Assembly (NCBI GenBank): GCA_963759295.1
Contig: CAVWYT010000016.1
Location: 1 to 64,000 of the forward strand
Reading direction: 5' to 3'
Length of the DNA stretch: 64,000 nt
DNA from: WHSW01 sp963759295
Lineage (GTDB): Bacteria; Actinomycetota; Thermoleophilia; Solirubrobacterales; 70-9
The translations under genes and the position numbers were made by a program. Shown piece after piece: positions 43,567 through 51,486 of the stretch (positions within the stretch are counted from its first letter, which is position 1; each line of letters starts with the position of its first letter). A model generated the notes under the pieces. The model was not told the origin of the DNA and ran no database searches. It was given only the letters and a program-made list of their open reading frames with translations.

Positions 43567-43628
43567 GTGAGCGCGGAGCCACGAACGGGCAGGGATGGTG
43601 TGAGGCGAAGCGCGATCAGAATCCTGTG
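43567..43628 (+). ncRNA. Candidate structured leader (copy 1) ending on the exchanger start codon
   Basis: This 62-nt segment aligns without gaps to 62,774-62,835. TGAGCGCG, AGCC, CGAAC, GGCGAAGCGCGAT and CTGTGA are identical. A GCGC/GCGC stem, a 3x3 purine internal loop, a GCC/GGC stem and a third short stem (index 15-17 with 33-35) can form. The loop CAGGGAT can pair with ATCCTG, which overlaps the GTG start codon at 43,626. No Shine-Dalgarno precedes that GTG. It may act as a translational switch. Confidence 0.5.
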
Positions 43629-44762
43629 AGCGGAGATCCCACCGCCCACGGCGGCGCGATGCGTTTTGTGCTCGGTCCCCAGGGCTGGCCTTACCTGCTC
43701 GTTCCGTTCATCCCGGCGGCGGTGGCACTCGAGATCGCACACGCGTCCGCCGGCCTGATCTTCGCCGTCGCGGCGCTCGGGATCATCCCGACCGCGGCGC
43801 TGATGGGCCTGGCCACCGAGGAGCTCGCGGCGCGCTCGGGGCCGGGGATCGGGGGCCTGCTCAACGTCACGTTCGGTAACGCCCCGGAGCTGATCATCGC
43901 CCTGTTCGCGCTCGGTGAGGGCTTGCACGAGGTCGTCAAGGCGTCGATCGTCGGATCGATCATCGGCAACGTCCTGCTGGTGCTCGGCGCGTCGATGTTG
44001 GTGGGGGGCATCGGACGCAACGAGCAGCGCTTCCACCCACAGGCGGCAAGCGTGCAGGCCTCGATGCTGTTCCTCGCCGGCGGGGCGCTCGTGATGCCGG
44101 CGATCTTCGAGCTCGTCGAGGGTCGCGGGCTGCCGCAGCCGTCGGCCGAGATCGTCGACTACGGCGCCACGGTCGAGCACCTCTCGATTGCGGTGGCCGT
44201 CGTCCTGATCGCGACCTACGCGCTCGGGCTCTTGTTCTCACTGCGCACTCACCGCGACCTGTTCAATCCGCCGTACGCCGAAGAGGAGGAGGAAGGGTTC
44301 GGCTGGAGCGCGCGCCGCTCCGTGTTGATGCTGTTCGTCGCCGGGGTCGCGGTCGGGGTGATGTCGGAGATCCTCGTCGGCTCGATCTCCGAGGCCTCGG
44401 AGTCGATCGGCCTCTCGGAGTTCTTCATCGGAGTGATCATCGTCGCGATCGTCGGCAACGCGGCCGAGCACTGGGTGGCGGTGCTCGTCGCCCGCAAGGA
44501 CAAGATGGACCTCGCGGTCAACATCGCGATCGGTTCCAGCGCCCAGATCGCGCTCTTCGTGGCGCCGGTTCTGGTGATCGCGTCGCTGGTGGTCGGTCCG
44601 AGCACCTTGCCGTTGGTGTTCAACGGGTTCGAGCTCGGGGGCGTGCTGCTCGCGATCCTGATCGCCAACGTGACGACCCGCGACGGGATCTCGAACTGGT
44701 TCGAGGGCGTCCAGCTTCTCGGCCTGTACGCGATCCTTGCGATCGCCTTCTACTTCGCCTGA
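43626..44762 (+). CDS. Ca2+/H+-type cation exchanger (CaCA family, ChaA/CAX-like)
   Basis: The protein has 378 residues and eleven membrane segments. The two inverted alpha-repeats are visible as LLNVTFGNAPELIIALFAL and IVAIVGNAAEHWVAVLVAR, with the catalytic Glu in GNAPE and GNAAEH typical of CAX/ChaA antiporters. An acidic loop (YAEEEEEGFGW) joins the halves. It should expel Ca2+ (or Na+/K+) for H+. The GTG start lies at the 3' end of a structured leader shared with hpt. The next exchanger gene begins one base after its stop. Confidence 0.88.
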   Translation: MSGDPTAHGGAMRFVLGPQGWPYLLVPFIPAAVALEIAHASAGLIFAVAALGIIPTAALMGLATEELAARSGPGIGGLLNVTFGNAPELIIALFALGEGLHEVVKASIVGSIIGNVLLVLGASMLVGGIGRNEQRFHPQAASVQASMLFLAGGALVMPAIFELVEGRGLPQPSAEIVDYGATVEHLSIAVAVVLIATYALGLLFSLRTHRDLFNPPYAEEEEEGFGWSARRSVLMLFVAGVAVGVMSEILVGSISEASESIGLSEFFIGVIIVAIVGNAAEHWVAVLVARKDKMDLAVNIAIGSSAQIALFVAPVLVIASLVVGPSTLPLVFNGFELGGVLLAILIANVTTRDGISNWFEGVQLLGLYAILAIAFYFA

Positions 44763-44763
44763 C

Positions 44764-45756
44764 ATGGACCTCCTCTGGCTCCTGGCCAGCTTCGCGGTCG
44801 TCCTCGCCGGCGCGCTGCTGTTCACGAACGCGATCGAATGGGCCGGCCATCGGCTCGAGCTCGGCGAGGGGGCGACCGGCAGCGTGCTCGCCGCCGTCGG
44901 GACCGCGATGCCCGAGACCCTGATCCCGATCGTCGCGGTCCTCGGCGCGTCCGAGGGCTCGGCGGACGTCGCCGTCGGCGCGATCATCGGCGCGCCCTTC
45001 CTGCTCGCCACGATCGCGATGGCGCTCGTCGGGATCTCGGCGGTCGTGTTCGCGTCACGCCGCCCTCAGGGGACCTCGCTCGCGGCCGATGTGGCGACGC
45101 TCGACCGCGACCTGATCTTCTTCGGCGTCTTCTTCGCCGCGGCGATTGCGATCGGCGCCGGGCTGCCGCTGGCCGTCCGGATCGCGTTCGCCGTCCTGTT
45201 CGTGGCCGCCTACGGCGTCTACGTCCGCCGCACGCTGAGGGGCGGGGGCGATGTTCAGGACCGCGACTCGATCGGCTCGCTGTACCTCTCCCGCGGCCGC
45301 GAGCTGGAGCCGAGCGGAACCGCGATCGTCGCCCAGCTCGTCGTCGCGCTCGCCACGATCGTCGGTGGCGCCCACCTGTTCGTCGAGGAGCTGATCGCCG
45401 TCGCGGAGAGCGTCGGCGTCGAGCCCCTGGTGCTCTCGCTCGTGCTCGCGCCCCTGGCCACCGAGCTGCCGGAGAAGGCGAACAGCTTCTTCTGGGTCCG
45501 CGAGGGCAAGGACAGCCTCGCCCTCGGCAACATCACCGGGGCGATGGTCTTCCAGTCGACGATCCCGGTCGCGTTCGGGATGGCGTTCACCGACTGGCAC
45601 CTCGATCACTACGCGGTCCTCTCGGGTCTCCTCGGGCTCGCCGGAGGCGGGCTCGCCTACTGGGCGCTGCGACTGCGGGGCCGATTCGAGCCGTTGGCGA
45701 TCGTGATCTGGCTCGGCCTGTTCGCCGCGTTCATCGCCTTCGTCGCGCTCAGTTAG
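44764..45756 (+). CDS. Sodium:calcium antiporter (CaCA family, second type)
   Basis: The protein has 330 residues and about ten membrane segments. GSVLAAVGTAMPETLIPIVA and LVLAPLATELPEKANSFFW mark the alpha-repeats, with Glu in place of the transported-ion ligands, closest to YrbG/NCKX-like proteins and distinct from the CAX protein upstream. The ATG at 44,764 is separated by one base from the preceding stop, so the two are cotranslated. Two different exchangers in one operon suggest combined control of Ca2+ or Na+ homeostasis. Confidence 0.85.
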   Translation: MDLLWLLASFAVVLAGALLFTNAIEWAGHRLELGEGATGSVLAAVGTAMPETLIPIVAVLGASEGSADVAVGAIIGAPFLLATIAMALVGISAVVFASRRPQGTSLAADVATLDRDLIFFGVFFAAAIAIGAGLPLAVRIAFAVLFVAAYGVYVRRTLRGGGDVQDRDSIGSLYLSRGRELEPSGTAIVAQLVVALATIVGGAHLFVEELIAVAESVGVEPLVLSLVLAPLATELPEKANSFFWVREGKDSLALGNITGAMVFQSTIPVAFGMAFTDWHLDHYAVLSGLLGLAGGGLAYWALRLRGRFEPLAIVIWLGLFAAFIAFVALS

Positions 45757-46100
45757 AGCTCGGCGAGCGCCGCGAGCACGACCTCGTCGTGCGTCTTCGG
45801 TGACGCCTTGCCGATCACGTGCGCGATCCGTCCGTCGGCGTCGACGATGAACGTCGATCGCCGCACGCCCCAGTATTTCTTCCCGTACATGCGCTTCTCC
45901 GCCCAGGTGCCGTAGGCGTCTGCGACGGCGTGATCGGCGTCCGCGAGCAGGGTGAAGTCGAGCGAGTACTTACCGGCGAACTTGGCGATCGCCTCGACGC
46001 TGTCGGGTGAGATGCCGAAAACGCGGACGCCCGCACGCTCGTAGTCGGCGCCGTGGTCGCGGACCCCGCAGGCCTGGGTCGTGCAGCCGGGGGTGTCCTC
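45753..46100 (-). pseudogene. bcp: 3' part of split bcp peroxiredoxin gene
   Basis: EDTPGCTTQACGVRDHGADY, FGISPDSVEAIAKF, LDFTLLADADHAVADAYGTW and RSTFIVDADGRIAHVIGKAS are the catalytic domain of thioredoxin-dependent thiol peroxidase Bcp, with peroxidatic Cys (TPGC) and resolving Cys five residues on. The first 38 residues lie 554 bp away at 46,655-46,768. Joined at codon boundaries, the two parts give exactly 153 residues, the normal Bcp length. The open frame here reaches a TTG at 46,139, but those extra codons belong to inserted DNA. Confidence 0.85.
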
Positions 46101-46654
46101 GCTCGGCTGGCACAGTGAGAAGGTGCTCCGAGTCTCCAAAGGCGCGGTGCCTACTCCGACAGCCCGGCGGCTTCGAGCGCTTCCTTAGGGTCGAGATACT
46201 CGCGGACCCGAATCACCTTGCCACTCTTGAACTCCACGATCCAAGCGAGTGCCGATTCGGTCATCGCGCCGCTCTCCTTGCCGCGTCCCCGGAGGTGACC
46301 GATGGCGACGACTCGCTGGCCAAGGTCCCGGAGCTCTGACAGCTCTGCCTGGACTTCAGAGAAAGCGTCTTCCCCGTCCCGGATTCCCGCGCGGACGCCC
46401 TCGTGCCCCCGATATACGGTGGCTCGCCCGCCGAGCTGAACCTGCAACCAGGGGTGCCACTCGATCTCGGGCTGGAGTTCGTCGAGCATCGCTTCCACGT
46501 CGCGGCGGTTGTAGGCGTCCGCCACGCGCCGAACGACCTCGACGTTCTCCTCCGACATTGCCCGCTCAGTATCCCGCGTTGGTGCCGCCGCTCGGCGGTA
46601 GCTGCTCCGTGGTCAGGTAAAAGGTGTTATTGCCTTTGTGTACGGACGTGTCCG
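46101..46654. mobile_element. 554-bp insertion splitting bcp
   Basis: The segment lies precisely between the bcp codons for YFYPA and EDTPGC. It holds an NTF2-like gene (46,151-46,558) and, upstream of it, an apparent protein tail (GNNTFYLTTEQLPPSG and a few more residues) ending 7 bp before that gene. It looks less GC-rich than its surroundings. The ends show no terminal inverted repeats and no transposase. The flanks contain GCGCGGACAC and GCGAGGACAC, a nine-of-ten match. It may be a captured genomic fragment or an assembly chimera. Confidence 0.6.
46151..46558 (-). CDS. SnoaL/NTF2-like protein inside the insertion
   Basis: The protein has 135 residues. MSEENVEVVRRVADAYNRRD and LQPEIEWHPW with FKSGKVIRVREYLDPKEALE give the SnoaL-like alpha-plus-beta cone. 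The MSxENVExVRR start is typical of a gene family that is present in many copies in Thermoleophilia. Function is unknown. Related folds are cyclases, isomerases or small-molecule binders. It is intact and lies in the same direction as the interrupted bcp gene. Confidence 0.75.
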   Translation of the reverse strand: MSEENVEVVRRVADAYNRRDVEAMLDELQPEIEWHPWLQVQLGGRATVYRGHEGVRAGIRDGEDAFSEVQAELSELRDLGQRVVAIGHLRGRGKESGAMTESALAWIVEFKSGKVIRVREYLDPKEALEAAGLSE

Positions 46655-46768
46655 CGCGGGATAGAAGTAGACCACGACCGGCCGCCCGCGCAGCTCCGAG
46701 AGCGTCACCGGATTGCCCTCCTGGTCGGGGAGCGTGAAATCCGGCGCCTCGTCGCCCTCGCTCAGCAT
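46655..46768 (-). pseudogene. bcp: 5' part of split bcp peroxiredoxin gene
   Basis: From the ATG at 46,768 the sequence MLSEGDEAPDFTLPDQEGN, then PVTLSELRGRPVVVYFYPA, is the exact N-terminal beginning of Bcp-type peroxiredoxins. It then runs into inserted DNA and a stop at 46,613-46,615 in the same frame. The start lies 10 bp after the stop of the cupin gene, so bcp was the last gene of the cupin operon. Confidence 0.85.
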
Positions 46769-46778
46769 GCGGGAGCGG

Positions 46779-47165
46779 CTAGTCCCAGAAGTCGTCCTGC
46801 CTCTCGGTCTCCGGATCGGCGCTGCGGACCGAGATCGCCACCAGCTCGACGGGGGAGTCGGTGTCGTTGTGCACCGAGCGGTAGGAGTCGGGATCGACGC
46901 GGACCGCGGTCAAGGGGCCGGCCTCGAAGACATCGTCGTCGACCTTGAAGGTCGCCGTGCCGGAGAGCACCAGGTAGACCTCCTCGACCCCGGGATGACG
47001 GTGTCCGTAGCTGCCTCGGCCACCGGTTCCGGGCGGCATCGACCGCCACGAGAACGAGACCTGTTCGGCGCCGAGCGCCTCGGTGTACCAGCGCATCTCG
47101 CCGAAGCCCGGAAACTGGGCCATGAAGTCGGCTGCCGCTTCGCGAGTCGCGAGCGTGTAGGCCAC
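46779..47165 (-). CDS. Cupin-domain protein
   Basis: The protein has 128 residues from GTG at 47,165. A small cupin barrel with metal ligands in SYGHRHPGVEEVYLVLSG (HxHx5E) and a later SVHNDTD is seen. It is a single-domain cupin such as those binding Zn2+ or Fe2+ in sugar or cysteine metabolism, and its function cannot be assigned. It begins two bases after the stop of the upstream acidic protein and is followed by the bcp fragment. Confidence 0.75.
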   Translation of the reverse strand: MAYTLATREAAADFMAQFPGFGEMRWYTEALGAEQVSFSWRSMPPGTGGRGSYGHRHPGVEEVYLVLSGTATFKVDDDVFEAGPLTAVRVDPDSYRSVHNDTDSPVELVAISVRSADPETERQDDFWD

Positions 47166-47167
47166 GA

Positions 47168-47521
47168 TCAGCCTTCCTCGGGCTCGGGATCGGGCTCGAG
47201 CTCGTCCTCGCCCTCGTCGTCGGGCGGCTCGTCGTCGTCGGGCTCGATGTCGGTGGCCGAGATCGCCGTCCCGGGAGGCGCGTGGTGGAGGGTCTGGAAG
47301 CGCTCCAGCGCGGTGTCGAGGGCGTCGGGATCGACGGGCACGTCGTCGGTGATCCGAACCCAGTCCGCCCCCTCGTAGGCTTCCATGTTGAAGACCTCCT
47401 GATCGATCGAGGCCGAGTCGTCGACGACCACGACGACCTCGGTCTGCGGATTGAAGTAGGTGCCGGGTCGAACGAGCAGGTCCTCGAGCTCGACCGCGCG
47501 CGATTCGATTTCCTCGGGCAT
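47168..47521 (-). CDS. Hypothetical protein with acidic C-terminal tail
   Basis: The protein has 117 residues. The N-terminal part (VELEDLLVRPGTYFNPQTEV, VVVVDDSASIDQEVF) looks folded. The last 25 residues are almost only Asp, Glu and Pro. No family is recognised. It starts at an ATG at 47,521 and its stop is two bases from the cupin gene, so the genes are one unit. Confidence 0.65.
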   Translation of the reverse strand: MPEEIESRAVELEDLLVRPGTYFNPQTEVVVVVDDSASIDQEVFNMEAYEGADWVRITDDVPVDPDALDTALERFQTLHHAPPGTAISATDIEPDDDEPPDDEGEDELEPDPEPEEG

Positions 47522-47544
47522 CGATCGCAGCCTATCGCTCGTCC

Positions 47545-48027
47545 CTACTGGCCGAGGTTCTCCAACTCGCGGAGTTGTCGCTCGATCTCCGCCTCGACGT
47601 CGAGCGGCTCCTTGCCCTGGCGGGCGCGCCGTTCGTTGCGGGCGACGACCAGTTGGCGAACCTCCTCGCGGAGCGCGGCATCACCGCGGGCGGGCGCCCT
47701 GGTCGACTCCTCGTGGAGCCGTTCGAGCTCCGCGTCGACGTCCAGCGGCGCCTCGCCGCGGGCGCGCTGCCGGTAGGCCTTCGCCTCGAGCATCTGGCGG
47801 ATCTCCGCCTCACGGACTCCGGCGGCCGCGGCTCCGCCGAGGTCGGATTCGGCATCGGAGTCGCGCATCCCCCGGGGCATGTCGGACTCGAGCTCGAGCG
47901 AGAGCGCGCCCTTCCCGATCTGGTCATAGGCCTTGTGGGCGCCGACGATGAAGGCGATCACCGGGATCGGAATGGCGATCACCAGGATGAGCACGATCAC
48001 GTCCGCATTCGAGAGCGCCAGCGGCAC
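47545..48027 (-). CDS. Membrane-anchored protein with two SHOCT-like repeats
   Basis: The protein has 160 residues. An N-terminal membrane helix (VIVLILVIAIPIPVIAFIVG) is followed by two related helical units: EIRQMLEAKAYRQRARGE with APLDVDAELERL, and EVRQLVVARNERRARQGKE with PLDVEAEIERQL. The repeat resembles SHOCT oligomerisation motifs and is inferred by eye. Function is unknown. It is the first gene of the operon leading to cupin and bcp. Confidence 0.65.
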   Translation of the reverse strand: MPLALSNADVIVLILVIAIPIPVIAFIVGAHKAYDQIGKGALSLELESDMPRGMRDSDAESDLGGAAAAGVREAEIRQMLEAKAYRQRARGEAPLDVDAELERLHEESTRAPARGDAALREEVRQLVVARNERRARQGKEPLDVEAEIERQLRELENLGQ

Positions 48028-48085
48028 GTACAGAGAGTACGCGCCCGCCCCGCACGTGGACCCGATCAGCTACCCTCTCCAGAGG

Positions 48086-48101
48086 TTGACTGACCAGTCA
48101 A
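48086..48101. promoter_or_regulatory. Operator-like palindrome before the acyl-CoA dehydrogenase gene
   Basis: TTGACTGacCAGTCAA is a perfect 7-bp inverted repeat with a 2-bp spacer, 37 bp before the GTG start. Its form resembles operators of TetR-type fatty-acid-degradation repressors. It also contains TTGACT, which could serve as a -35 box. Confidence 0.55.
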
Positions 48102-48138
48102 TCGAATTCTCTGAAGCCACAAGAAGGAGCCCACAGCA

Positions 48139-49365
48139 GTGGTTGACCTCACCCTGACCGATGAGCAGAAGGATCTGCGCGAGCTGGCGCACAACTTCGC
48201 GGAGAAGGAGATCCGCAGCGTCGCGTGGGATTACGACAAGGACGGCACCTGGCCCCAGGAGATCATCGACAACGCCTGGGAGGTGGGGCTGATGAACACC
48301 CACGTCCCCGAGGAATACGGCGGGCCGGGCCTTGACTTCGTCTCCGGCGCCCTGATCGAGGAGGAGTTCGGCTGGGGCTGCTCGGGCATCGGCACTTCGC
48401 TCGCCGCCAACGGGCTGGCGATGACGCCGGTCGCCCTCGGGGGCTCCGACGAGGTCAAGAAGGAGTTCCTCGGGATGCTCACGGAGGAGCCCAAGCTCGC
48501 CTCCTTCTGCCTCACCGAGCCCGACGCCGGCTCCGATGTCTCGGGGATGAAGACGACGGCGACCAGGCAGGGCGACAAGTACGTGATCACCGGCTCCAAG
48601 TGCTTCATCACCAACGGCCAGTACGCCGACTGGTACACGGTTTATGCGAAGACCGACAAGGAAGCCGGCCACCGCGGGATCTCCGCCTTCGTCGTCCCGC
48701 GCGACGACACCATCGTGATCGACAAGAAGGAGGACAAGCTCGGTCAGCGTGCCTCCAACACCGCGACCGTCACCTTCAACGAGACCGAGGTTCCGGCCGA
48801 GTACCTGCTCGGCGAGGAGAACCACGGGTTCAAGCTCGCGATGATGACCCTCGACCGCACCCGTCCGGGGGTCGCGGCGATGGCGGTCGGCATCGGCCGA
48901 GCGGCGTTCGAGTTCGCCGCCGAGTACTCCAAGGAGCGGGTCCAGTTCGGCGTCCCGATCGCGATGCACCAGGCGGTCGCGTTCATGATCGCCGACATGG
49001 CGACCAAGGTCGAGGCGGCGCGCCTGCTCACCTGGCAGTCCGCGGCGCTGCTCGACCAGGGCAAGCGGAACACGCTCGCGTGCTCGCACGCGAAGCGCTT
49101 CGCCGCCGACTCGGCGATGGAGATCACCGTCGACGCCGTCCAGGTGTACGGCGGCTACGGGTTCATCAAGGAGTATCCGGTCGAGAAGCTGATGCGCGAC
49201 GCGAAGATCATGCAGCTCTATGAGGGCACGTCGCAGATCCAGCGCCTGGTGATCGCCAAGGAGGTGCTCATGGGCCGGAACGTCGACGAGCCGCTTACCG
49301 AGGCGGTGCGGACCCAGAGCGACGCCGCCGCGAAGGAGTCGGAGACGGCCGCCGCGGCGGTCTGA
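48139..49365 (+). CDS. Acyl-CoA dehydrogenase
   Basis: The protein has 408 residues from GTG at 48,139 with AAGGAG upstream. FCLTEPDAGSDVSGMKTTA and YVITGSKCFITNG are the FAD-contact signatures. The catalytic Glu is in MQLYEGTSQIQRL near the C-terminus, and RVQFGVPIAMHQAV fits medium/short-chain members. The tetrameric flavoenzyme takes the first step of beta-oxidation, passing electrons to ETF. A palindromic operator lies upstream. The HAD-ECH enzyme at 52 kb provides the next two steps. Confidence 0.93.
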   Translation: MVDLTLTDEQKDLRELAHNFAEKEIRSVAWDYDKDGTWPQEIIDNAWEVGLMNTHVPEEYGGPGLDFVSGALIEEEFGWGCSGIGTSLAANGLAMTPVALGGSDEVKKEFLGMLTEEPKLASFCLTEPDAGSDVSGMKTTATRQGDKYVITGSKCFITNGQYADWYTVYAKTDKEAGHRGISAFVVPRDDTIVIDKKEDKLGQRASNTATVTFNETEVPAEYLLGEENHGFKLAMMTLDRTRPGVAAMAVGIGRAAFEFAAEYSKERVQFGVPIAMHQAVAFMIADMATKVEAARLLTWQSAALLDQGKRNTLACSHAKRFAADSAMEITVDAVQVYGGYGFIKEYPVEKLMRDAKIMQLYEGTSQIQRLVIAKEVLMGRNVDEPLTEAVRTQSDAAAKESETAAAAV

Positions 49366-49412
49366 GAGACCGCGCAGCGCGCCGGCGCACGTCCGGCCAG
49401 GAGTCCAAGAGG

Positions 49413-49434
49413 GGCCTCGCCGATCGGCGGGGCC
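49413..49434. terminator. Hairpin between convergent genes
   Basis: GGCCTCGCCG and CGGCGGGGCC pair almost perfectly around AT. Lying between the acyl-CoA dehydrogenase and the small membrane protein, it may terminate both. Confidence 0.45.
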
Positions 49435-49456
49435 GCTCGCCGCTTCGCAAGCGGCG

Positions 49457-49708
49457 CTACCCGCGGCGCATCGGGTTGACGGCGATCATCGCGCCGACGA
49501 CCGTGAGCATGATCGCGCCGAGCACGACGGCCTTCGCCCAGCCGTCGATCGCGACCGCGGTCGCGTAGGCGAGCGCCGCGAAGAGGACGGCGGCGAGGAG
49601 GCTGTAGGCGATCACCGGTCGCCGGTCGCGCACACGAACGCCGGTGGTCGCGCTGCTGAGGTCGACGCGTTCGAACTGGGTGCGCTGGTTGACGCTCATG
49701 TTGGCCAT
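49457..49708 (-). CDS. Small two-helix membrane protein
   Basis: The protein has 83 residues, or 80 if it starts at the second ATG at 49,699. Two membrane helices (VIAYSLLAAVLFAALAYATA and AVVLGAIMLTVVGAMIAV) follow a polar N-terminus. No family is recognised. It is divergent from the PadR gene and may be its target. Confidence 0.55.
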   Translation of the reverse strand: MANMSVNQRTQFERVDLSSATTGVRVRDRRPVIAYSLLAAVLFAALAYATAVAIDGWAKAVVLGAIMLTVVGAMIAVNPMRRG

Positions 49709-49823
49709 GGTCTCTCCTCAATGGGTGGTGGCCCTGGGCGGACCGTACTACCGGTCGACGGGGAGGTCCGTGAGATTCGTCACGGACGTCACATGTCGCG
49801 GCGGGCGTTATCGTCGCCCGTCG

Positions 49824-50297
49824 ATGGCAGAGCCAGCGCGGCGTTCGAAACCGGTCGGCGATGCGGTCGCCGAGGCGGCACGGGCCGGCCGCGAGCGCGC
49901 CGACGAGGCGGGCCGCGCACGGCGCGCGGGCCGATCGATGGACGTGTTCGGCGGCGAGATCCGCCGTCGCGACGTCTTTCCGCTACTCGTCCTCCATTTG
50001 ATCGCGCGCGAGCCCCAGTACGGGAACCGCCTGATCGAGGAGATCGAGCGGATCACCGAGGGGATGATCTCCGCCAATCCGAACACGATCTACCCGCTGC
50101 TGCGCGCGCTCGAGGCCGAGGGGATGATCAAGGGCGACTGGGAGCACCCCGACCGCCGCACGAGGCGCTACTACTCGATCACGGCGGCCGGGCGCCGCGA
50201 GCTCAAGCGCCTGCGCGCCGAGCTCGAGCCCTTCCTCGACTCGGTGGTCCGCTCGGTAACGCTGATCAAGCGCGAGATCTACGGCTCGTCGCCGTAG
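49824..50297 (+). CDS. PadR-family transcriptional regulator
   Basis: The protein has 157 residues from the ATG at 49,824. A much longer upstream frame is rejected because it reads through the divergent region. The PadR winged helix is complete: VFPLLVLHLIAREPQYGNRL, SANPNTIYPLLRALEAEGMI and DRRTRRYYSITAAGRRELKR. About 40 polar residues precede the domain, a longer N-terminus than usual. PadR proteins repress adjacent genes and respond to phenolics or drugs. Its stop overlaps the convergent secreted-protein gene by 19 bp. Confidence 0.85.
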   Translation: MAEPARRSKPVGDAVAEAARAGRERADEAGRARRAGRSMDVFGGEIRRRDVFPLLVLHLIAREPQYGNRLIEEIERITEGMISANPNTIYPLLRALEAEGMIKGDWEHPDRRTRRYYSITAAGRRELKRLRAELEPFLDSVVRSVTLIKREIYGSSP

Positions 50298-51431
50298 GCG
50301 CGCACCGTCATCCCGCCGCCGGCGATCTTCAGCCGGTCGCCGCGCGTGCGCTCGACCTGCTTCTGCTTCGTGCGGACGACGAGGTTGACGAACAGCGACA
50401 CGGGGTGCCCGGAGTGGCCGACCGGCTTGCCGACGATGCTCGACACCCCGACCTTCGCCGTTCCGCACGGGGACTTCACCGGCGTGCAGTTGGTGCCGCT
50501 GAGCTGGCTGATCGTGCCCCCCCGCGAGGTGATCCTTCGCACCAGCCGGCTCGGCCGAGTCGCGGACGGCGACCGGGTGAGCACGAGCTGCGCACCGACG
50601 AGGGCGTTGTATTCGAGGTGGCGCACGTCGCTGCGCAGGTGCGAGTTGACCGAGAGCTTGTCGCCGCGCTCGAGGCCCGAGACCCGGCGCGTGAGCACGA
50701 CGTGGCGCCGGGCGTTGAGGGCCAGCTTGCGATCCCGCGGTTTCGACCGCTTCAGCACCCGCGCGGGCGGTGACGGGGGCCGGATCCTCAGTGCGCTGAC
50801 CTCTCCCTTGCCTCGGACGATGCGGCCGTTGGGCTTGTTGGCCCCGATCACCACGACCTCCCCGCCCCGGCGCGGCACGGCTGTGGGCGGAGACGACGAC
50901 GTTCAAATAGCAATGCGTCGGCGGGCACGGGAGGCGGCGGTCGATGGTCACCGGATCGACGGCGAACACCAGTGGACAATGGTGCTGGCGCGCGGGCTGG
51001 TGCTGGAGGCAATGGAGCTTGCGATGGGCGATCGTCTTCGCTCCCGGTCCGCCCGGACGGCGCGAGCGGGAGAGCTCGACTCGCGCCTCGACCACCGGGT
51101 TGAAGTGGTAGGGCCGTCCGGCGCACCGGGGCAGCTCGCGATAGCAGTCCATCGTCACCTGGACGTCGGCGAAGGCCGCCAGGCGATCGCCGAGGCGCAA
51201 ATCGGGGAGTCGGTTCGGGTTGAGCGACATCACCACCCGCGCCTTGCCACCGTGCCGGGTGATCGGCACGGTGTCCCGCAGCTCCGACGGGTGCTTGCTG
51301 GTCGCGATCGCGACCTTCGACGCCGAGCTCGCGCGATCGTCGGCCGCGGTGGCCAGGGAGGAGCCCGCGAGCGCAAGGCCGATCAGCGCGATCGCGACCG
51401 CAGTCCCTCGGTTTGGCGCCGATCCCCGCAC
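50279..51431 (-). CDS. Secreted protein of unknown function, one frameshift
   Basis: GTG at 51,431 starts a signal peptide (VAIALIGLALAGSSLATAAD). The mature part has beta-rich stretches such as KARVVMSLNPNRLPDLRLGD and CYRELPRCAGRPYHFNPVVE, with paired Cys. At about 50,877 the frame shifts: CYLNVVVSAHS continues one frame over as VPRRGGEVVVIGANKPNGRI and on to TVRAYGDEP at 50,279. A corrected protein has about 383 residues. No family is recognised. The Cys pairs (CYREL..C, CLQH..C, CTPVKSPC) suggest disulfides outside the cell. Confidence 0.65.
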
Positions 51432-51486
51432 TGCGAGCGCGATCCTAGATCAGCGCCATGGTGCGGGCCCGTAGGCTGCAGCGACG

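Noticed and set aside
43626..45756. The two CaCA genes as halves of one split transporter
   Set aside because: Each protein contains both alpha-repeats and a full set of helices.
46570..46663. A tRNA-like or attC-like fold (outer stem TATCCCGCG/CGCGGGATA enclosing three hairpins)
   Set aside because: There is no T-loop GGTTCRANNCC, no CCA end and no proper anticodon arm. One part also reads as a plausible protein tail, so the fold may be chance. No integron core site was seen.
49644..49823. An N-terminal extension of the PadR protein
   Set aside because: The extra 60 residues read through the divergent promoter region and have no PadR similarity. The ATG at 49,824 suits the family.
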